A stretch of DNA of 64,000 nucleotides, from contig CAINOE010000065.1 of the NCBI GenBank assembly GCA_903851415.1, positions 1 through 64,000 of the forward strand, written 5' to 3'. The DNA comes from an uncultured Rhodopila sp. GTDB taxonomy: Bacteria > Pseudomonadota > Alphaproteobacteria > Acetobacterales > Acetobacteraceae. Positions 43,803 to 51,540 of the stretch are shown here, piece by piece. Position 1 is the first letter of the stretch; every line of letters begins with the position of its first letter. Both the position numbers and the translations under genes were made by a program. The notes beneath the pieces were generated by a model. It saw only the letters and a list, made by a program, of their open reading frames with translations, was not told the origin of the DNA and ran no database searches.

Positions 43803-45032
43803 TCAGGCGCGGATCATCGGACATCCGCCTTCGCCAATCGGCCGGAATGCGTCCTGCGCCGGGATGGTCGCAAGCGTGATGAAGAAGTCGCCGGGATAGC
43901 GGCTGGCGGCCGGGCTTTTCACCCTGAACAGATAGCAGGGATGGATCGTGCGCCCGTCCGCCCTGATTGATCCGGCGCCGAAGCAGTCGTCATCCGTCGG
44001 GATCGCCTTCATCGCGGCGACCGCATAGCGTCCCGACGCCTTTGCCTTCGCCGCCCCGAGACCCTTGACCGTCTTCAGGTAATGCGTCACCGCCGAGTAG
44101 ACCCCGGCATGCACCTCGTTCGGGTAAACTCCCTTCGGCAGACGCGGCCTGACCCTTGCCATGAAGGCGCGGGTGCGGTCGTTCTGGTCCCAATAGAAGC
44201 ACTCGGCAAGGTTGACGTCCTGCATCGTTTCCAATCCGGCGCCCGTTACGGCAGTGACATTGCCGACCATGGCGGCCATGATCAATCCGGATTCGAGACC
44301 GAATTCGCGGGTCTGCTTGACGCAGTTGATCAGGTCGTCCCCGGCATTGGCGAATGACAGAACATTCGCCCCGCTCGCCTTCGCAGCCAACAGGTAGGAG
44401 GAGAAATCCGTTGTCCCCGGAAACGGATAGGCGCTGGATCCGGCCACCCTGCCGCCCGCCGCGGCGAGCAGTTTGGTGGTGTCGTTCTGGATGGCATGGC
44501 CGAACGCATAGTCCGCCGTAATGAAATACCAGGAATCGCCGCCGCCGGCGACCAGCGCCTTGACCATGGTGTGAGCCAGGTTCCAGGTGTCGTAGGTCCA
44601 ATGAATCAGGTTCGGACTGCAGTATTTCCCGGTCAGCTCCGACGATCCGGCAGCGGAATCGAGCTGTATCCTGTCCTTTTCCTGCGCGATCGTCGTCAGG
44701 GCGATCGCCGCGGCGCTGTTGCCGATATCGGTAATGACATCGACGCCGTCGCGGTCGAACCATTGCCGGGCGATGCCGGCGGCGACGTCGGGCTTGTTCA
44801 GATGGTCGCCGCTGATCAACTCGACCTTGATCTCCGGGTTGGCGGCGGTGAATTCATCCACCGCAAGCTGCGCGCAGGCGACGCTGGTGGGACCGGTCAC
44901 GTCGCGGTAATTGCCGGACAAATCGGTCAGCACGCCGATGCGCACAACGCCGGAACCCTGCGCGGCGGCGGGGCGGAGCGGCAGACCGGCGGCGATGGCG
45001 GCACCGAGTACGGCACGGCGGCTGGCTGGCAT
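43803..45032 (-). CDS. Branched-chain amino acid-type ABC transporter substrate-binding protein
   Basis: 409 residues. An SRRAVLG word and hydrophobic stretch, ending PAAAQG, form a Tat- or Sec-type signal. The mature part VVRIGVLTDLSGNYRDVTGP, VELISGDHLNKPDVAAGIARQWFD, VDVITDIGNSAAAIALTTIA, and WYFITADYAFGHAIQNDTTK are characteristic of Peripla_BP_6 family receptors for LIV-type transporters. AGGAAGGGA precedes the start. The permease and ATPase genes are not in the window, so the ligand cannot be deduced. Confidence 0.9.
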   Translation of the reverse strand: MPASRRAVLGAAIAAGLPLRPAAAQGSGVVRIGVLTDLSGNYRDVTGPTSVACAQLAVDEFTAANPEIKVELISGDHLNKPDVAAGIARQWFDRDGVDVITDIGNSAAAIALTTIAQEKDRIQLDSAAGSSELTGKYCSPNLIHWTYDTWNLAHTMVKALVAGGGDSWYFITADYAFGHAIQNDTTKLLAAAGGRVAGSSAYPFPGTTDFSSYLLAAKASGANVLSFANAGDDLINCVKQTREFGLESGLIMAAMVGNVTAVTGAGLETMQDVNLAECFYWDQNDRTRAFMARVRPRLPKGVYPNEVHAGVYSAVTHYLKTVKGLGAAKAKASGRYAVAAMKAIPTDDDCFGAGSIRADGRTIHPCYLFRVKSPAASRYPGDFFITLATIPAQDAFRPIGEGGCPMIRA

Positions 45033-45095
45033 GGACGGTCCCTTCCTGCTTGTTTTCCTCTGCGAAGCGACCGTAGCAGAAGATCGCGCGGCGCG

Positions 45096-45524
45096 TTACG
45101 GCCGCAGCTTCACCGCGCTGTGCGGTTGGGCAATGCGCCGCAACCGCACCTCGGTATGGCAGCGGAAATCGGTGGCGGTTCCATCCAGCACGCCGCCGGC
45201 AATTTTGCCGTTCAACACCGTCATGCCCGGAAAGCCTCCGGTTGGATTGGCCCAGATACCGGAGGCGCGCACTCTTCCGTCGGCGCCGACGGTGCCGGTC
45301 ATTTGCGTTCTCGCGCTGAACAGTCCCATAAAGAAATGACCACCCGTGACGCGGGCGGAAACCGGGCCCTTCAACCCGACCACGCCGCAAGCCTCGGCCT
45401 GGTCCGATTGCCGCGTCCCCACATACCGCCCGTCAAACGCCCGCGCCGGAATCGGATCGGCTGGAGAACAACCTGCGGCAGCCAGCACAATTATCGTCGG
45501 CAGCAACGCTGTCAGCCTGCGCAT
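45096..45524 (-). CDS. Small putative lipoprotein
   Basis: 142 residues from MRRLTALLPTIIVLAAAGCS, with a lipobox AAAGC. The mature part has DPIPARAFDGRYVGTRQSDQ, HFFMGLFSARTQMTGTVGAD, and GKIAGGVLDGTATDFRCHTE. The G(R/T)V-G-x-D-G-x-V pattern is like small beta-barrel lipoproteins of unknown role. A Met six codons upstream is an alternative start. It is on the same strand just after LysR and before the binding protein. Confidence 0.65.
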   Translation of the reverse strand: MRRLTALLPTIIVLAAAGCSPADPIPARAFDGRYVGTRQSDQAEACGVVGLKGPVSARVTGGHFFMGLFSARTQMTGTVGADGRVRASGIWANPTGGFPGMTVLNGKIAGGVLDGTATDFRCHTEVRLRRIAQPHSAVKLRP

Positions 45525-45629
45525 CGCGGCGCCCGTTCCCATGCGGAACCAGGGACTGGACGCGGACGCGGGAGCTTCCGCAAGCCAGCACGTCGTTACC
45601 GCGCAAACGGCAACAGACGGAAGCCGTTG

Positions 45630-46523
45630 CTATTCCGCCGCGCGGGACACGAAATCCAGCCGGAACCGCTCCTGGATATGGTCCGCCAGCGCATCGGTGA
45701 CCGGTTGGGCGGCATCGCGGGCTTTCAGCAGCATGATCCCGAACTCCGGCAACGGCGGCAAACCCTCTTCCGGCCGCATCGGCCGCACGCCCTCCGGCAG
45801 CACCGTCAGCGCCGACACCGTCACCGCCAGGCCCGCCACCACCGGCGCATGCGTGCCAATCTGCGTGCCGGAGAGGTAGGCGATGCGGTAGCGGATGCCG
45901 GAGTCGCGCAACGCGTCCTCCGCAGCCCGCCGCCAGCCGCAGGCTTCGTGCGCAAGCGCCAGGGGCAAAGGATCCTGCCGGTGCGGCGCGTATCGCGTCG
46001 ACGTGATCCAGCTCAACGGCCCGCGCCACAACGGCAACGCCGGCCAGTTGCGCGGCTCATTGCCCGCGGACACCAGGGTCAGGTCCAGATCTCCCGCCTT
46101 CAGCCGCTCCACCAGATCGACCGAGGACGAACACAGGACATCGACCTGGACAGCGGGATGAGTCTCGGCGAAGCGCCGCAGCACCGCGGGGATGTGCGAC
46201 AGCGCGTAATCATCAGGCGTGCCGAGCCGGACCGTGCCGGAGATGGCGGGTGCGCGGAACGTCGCCATCACTTCGTCGTTTAGCGCGAGAATTTCGCGGG
46301 CGCGGGCCAGCAGATAGCGCCCGTGCGGGGTCAGCGTAACGCCGCCGCCCCGGCCGCGGCTGAGCACGCTCTGGCCGAGAACCTCCTCCAGCCGCTTGAT
46401 CTGCATCGAGACCGCCGACTGCGTCCGCCCCAGCCGATCGGCGGCGCCGGTGAAGCTTTCGCCCTCGGCGATGAGGAGGAAGGCGCGGAGCAGTTCCGGA
46501 TCGAGCGCCTGTGCCTGTTGCAT
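45630..46523 (-). CDS. LysR-family transcriptional regulator
   Basis: 297 residues. HTH of LysR: LDPELLRAFLLIAEGESFTGAADRLGRTQSAVSMQIKRLEEVLG, then VLSRGRGGGVTLTPHGRYLL. The effector domain starts GTVRLGTPDDYALSHIPAVL and contains VDVLCSSSVDLVERLKAGDLDLTLV. It is divergent from a small DUF1127 protein gene with about 100 bp between starts, an arrangement seen in relatives and suggesting control of that gene. Confidence 0.92.
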   Translation of the reverse strand: MQQAQALDPELLRAFLLIAEGESFTGAADRLGRTQSAVSMQIKRLEEVLGQSVLSRGRGGGVTLTPHGRYLLARAREILALNDEVMATFRAPAISGTVRLGTPDDYALSHIPAVLRRFAETHPAVQVDVLCSSSVDLVERLKAGDLDLTLVSAGNEPRNWPALPLWRGPLSWITSTRYAPHRQDPLPLALAHEACGWRRAAEDALRDSGIRYRIAYLSGTQIGTHAPVVAGLAVTVSALTVLPEGVRPMRPEEGLPPLPEFGIMLLKARDAAQPVTDALADHIQERFRLDFVSRAAE

Positions 46524-46628
46524 GGCATCAAATTATCTCATGGCACCCATAAAATCAATTCGTTTTACTGATTACGGTGGTCGGCCGATATAGCGGTGGT
46601 TCGCTTTTCTAATTCCAGGATGACGCTG

Positions 46629-46862
46629 ATGTCCGACCTTCTGATGACCCGTTTCGTTCACGCCCGGCCCGACACCGAGCGGGCCGGATGGGCGCACCCG
46701 GTCGATGCTCTCAGGCTGATGTTGCGCACATGGCGGACCCGCCGCGCTTTGCTCGAGCTTACGCCGCGGGAACTCAGCGATATCGGCGTCTCTCGGGCAA
46801 CCGCGATCGCCGAGGCGTCGCGCCTGCCATGGGACATCGCGCCGATGGACGGCCGACGGTGA
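46629..46862 (+). CDS. DUF1127 (YjiS-like) small protein
   Basis: 77 residues from ATG 46629, nine bases after an AGG. LMLRTWRTRRALLELTPRELSDIGVSRATAIAEASRLPWDI is the DUF1127 core: a basic helix followed by LxxLxxREL-x-DIG-(V/I)-x-R. Members are small proteins linked to stress and RNA/phosphate control in alphaproteobacteria. A GC-rich hairpin follows the stop, and LysR is divergent on the left. Confidence 0.85.
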   Translation: MSDLLMTRFVHARPDTERAGWAHPVDALRLMLRTWRTRRALLELTPRELSDIGVSRATAIAEASRLPWDIAPMDGRR

Positions 46863-46866
46863 AGCC

Positions 46867-46894
46867 GCGTTGCCCGGGCTTGCCCGGGCAACGC
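46867..46894 (+). terminator. GC-rich hairpin after DUF1127 gene
   Basis: GCGTTGCCCGGGC followed by GCCCGGGCAACGC, a perfect palindrome with a very short loop, starting four bases after the stop. There is no T-tract, so it could be a terminator helper or a REP-like copy. Confidence 0.5.
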
Positions 46895-47175
46895 TCCGGC
46901 CGATCGGCCAGCCTGAGAAGACGCCCGGCCAGGACGGTGAACTCAGTCTTTGATATGGCCGTGCGATCAACGGCTTGGAAGCACTGGTGTGCAGTTTCGT
47001 TAAGATCGTGCGGTAAATCCTCGATGGCTCCGTGACAGGGGCGTGGAGGTCGCATCGGCGCGCGGGCGACCGTTACCGGCCGGTGGATCGACCTACGTGA
47101 CAGTCAATGGTCGCCGGACGCATCTGTCCCGCGGCAGGCGTGCCGATTCAGCGTTCGTCCGAAAATTCTCTATTG

Positions 47176-47388
47176 GAGATGCTGAGCTTTTTAGCGCCAG
47201 CCGAATCGAGGCGGACTTGATGAGTTCCAGGGTATTACGGTTGCCGTTTTTGAATTCCCGGGCCAACCGGCGGCAGCGATCCAATTGCGCGAAGGTTCTT
47301 TCCACGCCGCGCCGTCCGGACAGACCGTTGAAGCTCTCGGCCCCTTCCGAACGCATGTAAGAATGCCGCTGAGGATTTCCCGCTCGTC
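47176..47388 (-). pseudogene. IS5-family transposase relic with internal deletion
   Basis: One frame gives ADEREILSGILTCVRKG, like the DxREVLNGILYVLRTG word near the start of IS5-type transposases. The next frame gives GRRGVERTFAQLDRCRRLAR, then NGNRNTLELIKSASIRLAL, the conserved C-terminal R-x-V-V-E-R-T-F-A-W-L and R-N-x-x-A-x-x-x-L-A-S-I words. The ~150-residue middle with the DDE residues is missing and the frames differ, so the element is dead. The rest of 46895-47604 has no supported gene. Confidence 0.7.
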
Positions 47389-47604
47389 AGCCTGTGACCG
47401 CCGTTCGCTGCGCCTGGCCGGGGGATAGAACCGCGTATGTGGGACCCATCCTCGGCGGCCGGGCCGCTCGGATAACGCGGCTTGGCCCGGTCGCACCGCT
47501 GCCGGGCCTCCGGTTTCCGCATCAGGCACCGCGCCAATCGATGCCGACAGCGAATCACGCACGATGGCAATTAGTTCTCGGACGGACACTCAGTACAGCA
47601 GCGT

Positions 47605-48882
47605 CTACTCCCCCGAACCGAACGCCGGCTCCGGCGCCCGCGCGGCCTGCCGCCGCGGCGCGGCCTCGGTGACGACGCCGAAACGCACCATGTAAGGGCG
47701 GAACTTCAGCCGTTCCATCTTCTCGCTCAGCCCATGATCAGCGAAATGATAACTGTGGTCGCCGTAGCCGCCATTCGGTCTGGCCGCCACGAACGCGCCC
47801 ATGGCGGCGGCCGCTTCGGGCGTCATGCTCATGCCGAAATGCCGGTAGACGCCGTCCACCGTGGCGACCGGATCGCTGATCAGGTCCATGTGGTGCACGT
47901 GGCACACCGCATCAGGGAAACCCGCATCGTCGCCGGCCGCCATCATCCGCTGCGTGCCGTCCAGCCAACGGCGGCTCTCCAGCGGCCCCAATGCGCGCGG
48001 GTCGAGCTGACGCGTGAACGGGCGGCGCAGCACCTCGGTCAGCCGGGACTGAGACAGCAGCACCTTCACCGGGTCGCGATGCACGAACACGATCCTGGCA
48101 TCGGGATAAACCAGGCGAATCACTTTCAGCGCGAACAGATGCTCGGGGCATTTCAGCACCCATTGCTTCGCGACGCCGTCCTGATGCTGCAAGTACTGCA
48201 GGAAGCGCTTGTGAAAGCGATACGCCGGCAGGTTGTTGACGACATCCGCGTCCAGCCAGTCGCGGTAGGACGGGATATGATACGTCGTGTCGAACCGCAG
48301 GCTGCGGAATACATGCGCGGTGATCTCGCTGCACTCCTGAGGCGACGTCGCCTCCAGCGGATGCAGCGCCTGAAACTCCGGAGCGAGCCAGTCGAAAGCC
48401 TTCAACTGCTTTGCCACGCGGGCGATCCGTTGTTCCCGGGTGCCGGAGGTCGGGGACGGATAGATTGTCTCCCACACCAAGGGTCCGCGATTGGCCGCAT
48501 CGAGCAGCATGAGCCGGTGCAGGAAGGTCGTGCCGCTGCGCGGCAGGCCGGTGATGAAGATCGGCTGATCAATCGGCTGCGCCGCGATCTCAGGACATCG
48601 CACGAAGGCATCCTGCAATAGCAGCAGGTTCGACAGGAAGCGCACCACGTCCCACTTGGTGGCGCTGCGCCCGACCAGGCTGAGGGCGGATTCGGAATGG
48701 CACGACTCGAGCAGCCGGCAGAGCGGCCCAATAAACGACGTGTTGCCGAAATCGCGCAATTCGGTTTTGTTGCGCGCCGTCCGGATCAACCCGTCGGCGT
48801 CGAACGGACGGTCAAGCAGGCCGAAATAGCCGGCCACGGCGTCGGAGAAGCGCAAAGTCGCGGTCGCGATCGTCACATTCAA
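47605..48882 (-). CDS. Sulfotransferase-family protein
   Basis: 425 residues. PIFITGLPRSGTTFLHRLML near residue 108 is the PAPS 5'-phosphosulfate loop. AKQWVLKCPEHLFALKVIRL and PDARIVFVHRDPVKVLLSQS hold the 3'-phosphate loop Arg and Ser. FRPYMVRFG is near the end. The long N-terminal part is typical of the bacterial sulfotransferases of uncertain substrate. An IS5 relic lies downstream. Confidence 0.9.
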   Translation of the reverse strand: MNVTIATATLRFSDAVAGYFGLLDRPFDADGLIRTARNKTELRDFGNTSFIGPLCRLLESCHSESALSLVGRSATKWDVVRFLSNLLLLQDAFVRCPEIAAQPIDQPIFITGLPRSGTTFLHRLMLLDAANRGPLVWETIYPSPTSGTREQRIARVAKQLKAFDWLAPEFQALHPLEATSPQECSEITAHVFRSLRFDTTYHIPSYRDWLDADVVNNLPAYRFHKRFLQYLQHQDGVAKQWVLKCPEHLFALKVIRLVYPDARIVFVHRDPVKVLLSQSRLTEVLRRPFTRQLDPRALGPLESRRWLDGTQRMMAAGDDAGFPDAVCHVHHMDLISDPVATVDGVYRHFGMSMTPEAAAAMGAFVAARPNGGYGDHSYHFADHGLSEKMERLKFRPYMVRFGVVTEAAPRRQAARAPEPAFGSGE

Positions 48883-49091
48883 GCCCTTTTCAACAACGCC
48901 TTGGCCGTTTGGCGTTCAGATTAACCTTGGCGCGGTCCCATGCCAAAGGTGCTCACAAACGCGCGAGCACGCGCAACTTTGGTATGCATGCAGTGGGGGG
49001 AAGCGCGCCCATGTATCTGGATGATGCCGGAATCCATGCCAAGATGGCTGGGAAGTCCGAAAACGCTGAATGGCATGAGGGGATGAACTCG

Positions 49092-49751
49092 ATGCACATG
49101 GTTCTCTGTCGCCGCCGTGGGCTGCTCGCTGCGGGTGCGGCTGCTTTAGCGGGTGCCGCGCTGCCCGTATACGTTGCCGCCACGATTCGGCCGGCACACG
49201 CAGATGACGTGTCGGTCGTTCAGCCGATAAAGAACCTGGTGGACGGCCTTGTCGAGATCATGAAGGCGGGCAGCGGGACGCCGTTCACGCAGCGCTTCGA
49301 CACTTTGGCGCCGATCGTGGACCGCACCTTCGATCTGCCGGTCATTCTGCAAGAATCCGTCGGCCCCTCCTGGACATCGCTTCCGCAGGACCAGCAGGAC
49401 ATGCTGCTGCAGGCGTTCCGCCGCTACACGGTGGCATCCTACGTCAACAGCTTCGACGATTACAAAGGTCAGCGCTTCGAGGTGAAGTCCGGCACCAGGC
49501 CCGTCGGCAACGGCGAGCAGGTGGTGCAGACCCGCATCACCCCGAAAAGCGGCGACGCGCATGAGCTTGATTACGTCATGCGCCAGGGCTCCGAAGGCTG
49601 GCGGGCGGTCGATGTCCTCGCGGATGGCTCGGTCAGCCGGGTGGCGGTGCAGCGCTCGGATTTCCGCCGTCTGCTGAACCGCGGCGGCGCCCAGGCGCTG
49701 GCACAGAGCCTGCGCACCAAGACGGCGGACCTGTCGGCCGGTTCGAGCTAG
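49092..49751 (+). CDS. hpnM: HpnM-like hopanoid-associated MlaC-family periplasmic protein
   Basis: 219 residues from ATG 49092, with GAGGGG nine bases upstream (ATG 49083 is also in frame). Signal segment CRRRGLLAAGAAALAGAALP with cleavage likely after PAHA. Mature blocks: VQPIKNLVDGLVEIMKAGSG, PFTQRFDTLAPIVDRTFDLP, DMLLQAFRRYTVASYVNSFD and SRVAVQRSDFRRLLNRGGAQ. The words match HpnM, related to MlaC/Ttg2D lipid carriers and found in hopanoid gene sets. No hopanoid biosynthesis genes are nearby in the window. Confidence 0.82.
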   Translation: MHMVLCRRRGLLAAGAAALAGAALPVYVAATIRPAHADDVSVVQPIKNLVDGLVEIMKAGSGTPFTQRFDTLAPIVDRTFDLPVILQESVGPSWTSLPQDQQDMLLQAFRRYTVASYVNSFDDYKGQRFEVKSGTRPVGNGEQVVQTRITPKSGDAHELDYVMRQGSEGWRAVDVLADGSVSRVAVQRSDFRRLLNRGGAQALAQSLRTKTADLSAGSS

Positions 49752-49797
49752 GGCGGCGCCCGGCAATAAGCGAATCGGACGGCCGATCTTGTTCCGC

Positions 49798-49834
49798 CAT
49801 GGCCTCCCTGGCTCGTCCAGGGAACGGCCATGAC
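49798..49834. repeat. Copy of the GCCATGGCC / GGCCATGAC palindrome
   Basis: CATGGCCTCCCTGGCTCGTC then CAGGGAACGGCCATGACG. It separates HpnM and the convergent phage-type holin gene. Confidence 0.5.
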
Positions 49835-49890
49835 GTTCTTCGCCGCTGTCCTGAGGAAAGGACAGGCGCCTCATTCCCGTCCGATTTTTC

Positions 49891-50610
49891 TTACGCCGGG
49901 ACCTTGCCTCCCGCAGTCTGCTGCATCAGCCGGTGCACCACGTCGCCCGGCACCAGTTGCTGCGCCGAGACACTCAGGGCGGCCATCTGGTCGCTTTTCA
50001 CCGCCGAACCGGACGATGACCCGAGCCAGTAATTCGCCACCTGCGTCGCCATCGCCGCCACCGTGCCGAGCAGCACGTTGGCTATCGGCAGACCGTTCTC
50101 CGGCAGGCTCGGCTTGGTCAGCACGACGCAAATCAGTGTGCCGAAAACCACCAGGATGATCCCGCTCAGCACGGCCGGCGCCCAGGCCAGGCGGCTATGC
50201 GCCCCGACCAGAGCGGCAGTCTGGCCGCGCGCGCCCGCCCGGTCCGCGGCATCCGCCTGCAGCAGGGCCAGCTCCGCCGCCCGCTGCGCCTCGGCGGCGC
50301 GATCCGCCTCGGCCTGCTGCTGCGCCATGATGGCCTGAAGTTGCACCCGCAACTGCGTGACAGCCTCCGGGTCGCGCGCCAGCACCGCCTGCGCCGCGTC
50401 AGCGTCGCCGGTGCCGGTGACCGTCTCGATGGCCTGCGCCACCTGCCCGGCCGTCTTCTCCCCGGCGGCGCCGAACAGCGACTTGCCGATGTCCGGAGCG
50501 ATGTCGAGCACCAGGCCGCCGATGCCGCCCACCGCGGCGCCGACGGGCCCGGCAATGGCGCCGGCCGCGGCGCCCTTGGCCGCGCTGCTCAATGCTTCAG
50601 TGACGTTCAT
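49891..50610 (-). CDS. Phage-type holin-like membrane protein
   Basis: 239 residues. A Gly/Ala-rich N-terminus (GAAAGAIAGPVGAAVGGIGG) is followed by a charged, Ala/Gln-rich helix (~85-125). Then come two membrane segments: LAWAPAVLSGIILVVFGTLI (141-164) and ANVLLGTVAAMATQVANYWL (173-197). The closing SSSGSAVKSDQMAALS is typical of the 3TM-holin group. Its ATG overlaps the stop of the upstream endolysin gene as ATGA. Together they form a lysis pair, as in phages and gene transfer agents. Confidence 0.75.
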   Translation of the reverse strand: MNVTEALSSAAKGAAAGAIAGPVGAAVGGIGGLVLDIAPDIGKSLFGAAGEKTAGQVAQAIETVTGTGDADAAQAVLARDPEAVTQLRVQLQAIMAQQQAEADRAAEAQRAAELALLQADAADRAGARGQTAALVGAHSRLAWAPAVLSGIILVVFGTLICVVLTKPSLPENGLPIANVLLGTVAAMATQVANYWLGSSSGSAVKSDQMAALSVSAQQLVPGDVVHRLMQQTAGGKVPA

Positions 50611-51140
50611 GACACGACTCCCATCTGGAAGGCTTCGAAAGGCAGTTCGCAGAGGCGGCGGGCCCAGCCGTCGCCGAACGTGCGCCAGGTCGCGAGGCCG
50701 GCCATGAAGATCAGCCGGTTGGCCTGGAACTCGGCGCAGAGGCGGAAGCTGTTGGACTTCTGCGCCTCGATCGCGGCCAGCGTGGCGGGGCCGATGGCGC
50801 CGTCCTGAGCCACCCGCAGCGTCGCCTGAAGCCAGCGGATGGCGCGGCCGACACCGTTGTTGACGGTGGCGTCGAACACCAGCAGCGCGAGCGCGGCCGG
50901 CAGCCTGCCGCACTGCGCGCGGTCCCAGTAGTCGCGGCGGTAGATCTCCTGCGCCTGATCCAGCGTCAGCGAAGCGATGTCGAGCTGCGGATAGGCGGCG
51001 GCGCTGATGCCCCAGTTGGTGCCATGGCAGGCACCAACGCCGCAGCGGCCGCCGGTCCAGTTGCCGGGATCGGCCGGGTTGGCGGTGTAGCCGCCCTCAT
51101 GGCCGATGGCGATTTTGAAAGCCTGTTCGAACGTATCCAT
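50607..51140 (-). CDS. Phage-type endolysin, glycoside hydrolase 108 with C-terminal peptidoglycan-binding region
   Basis: 177 residues from MDTFEQAFKIAIGHEGGYTAN. HEGGY carries the catalytic Glu of GH108 N-acetylmuramidases. A Cys-containing insert (GGRCGVGACHGTNWGISAAA) stands where homologues have GGxTnxGIt. LTLDQAQEIYRRDYWDRAQC, FDATVNNGVGRAIRWLQATL and DGAIGPATLAAIEAQ are the conserved remaining words and the PG-binding-3 region. It cuts peptidoglycan. No other phage genes are in the window, so it is a lone lysis cassette with the downstream holin-like gene. Confidence 0.88.
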   Translation of the reverse strand: MDTFEQAFKIAIGHEGGYTANPADPGNWTGGRCGVGACHGTNWGISAAAYPQLDIASLTLDQAQEIYRRDYWDRAQCGRLPAALALLVFDATVNNGVGRAIRWLQATLRVAQDGAIGPATLAAIEAQKSNSFRLCAEFQANRLIFMAGLATWRTFGDGWARRLCELPFEAFQMGVVS

Positions 51141-51250
51141 GATGTGCATCCGGTTTGTGTTGACCGGGGCAAGTTAGAGCCGGGTTATTGGAGAAAACGT
51201 GTCCGCGGGCACAAGACGGGACGATTCGATTACCGGGCTTGAATTTTTGG

Positions 51251-51336
51251 GGTCACGCGAGTCCACCGGCAGCCGAACAGCATGAATCGGGAGAAAGCAA
51301 CCAGCAGGATGCCCATGACCAGGCGGAAATCGTTCG
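51251..51336 (-). pseudogene. 86-bp fragment of a tauE-like gene
   Basis: By eye, 76 of 86 bases match, without gaps, the 53614-53699 segment inside the intact TauE/SafE gene, in the same orientation. In the minus-strand frame it encodes DFRLVMGILLVAFSRFMLFG versus EFRLAMGILLVAFSGFMLFG. The rest of the tauE gene is not found here. It lies upstream of the oleate hydratase gene, so the pair brackets it. Confidence 0.75.
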
Positions 51337-51540
51337 TGCAACCCATGTCAGCAGCCAGCCGTGGCGGCAAGGCGCTGCTGGCCCGGCCGGGAGCGGCGGC
51401 CGGAGACTCTGTCGGTGGGGAGTTCGAACAGTTGCCGGCGCTGGAATTGGGTCGGATGAATTCTCCGATACCCCGGCTCTGAAACGCTGTAGGATAACAT
51501 CCGCTCAAGCTCGCGAACGCAAACCGTCCAGCGATGAAGG

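Noticed and set aside
44496..46283. A 595-codon plus-strand frame over the binding protein, lipoprotein and LysR genes
   Set aside because: It spans three well-supported minus-strand genes and has no motif.
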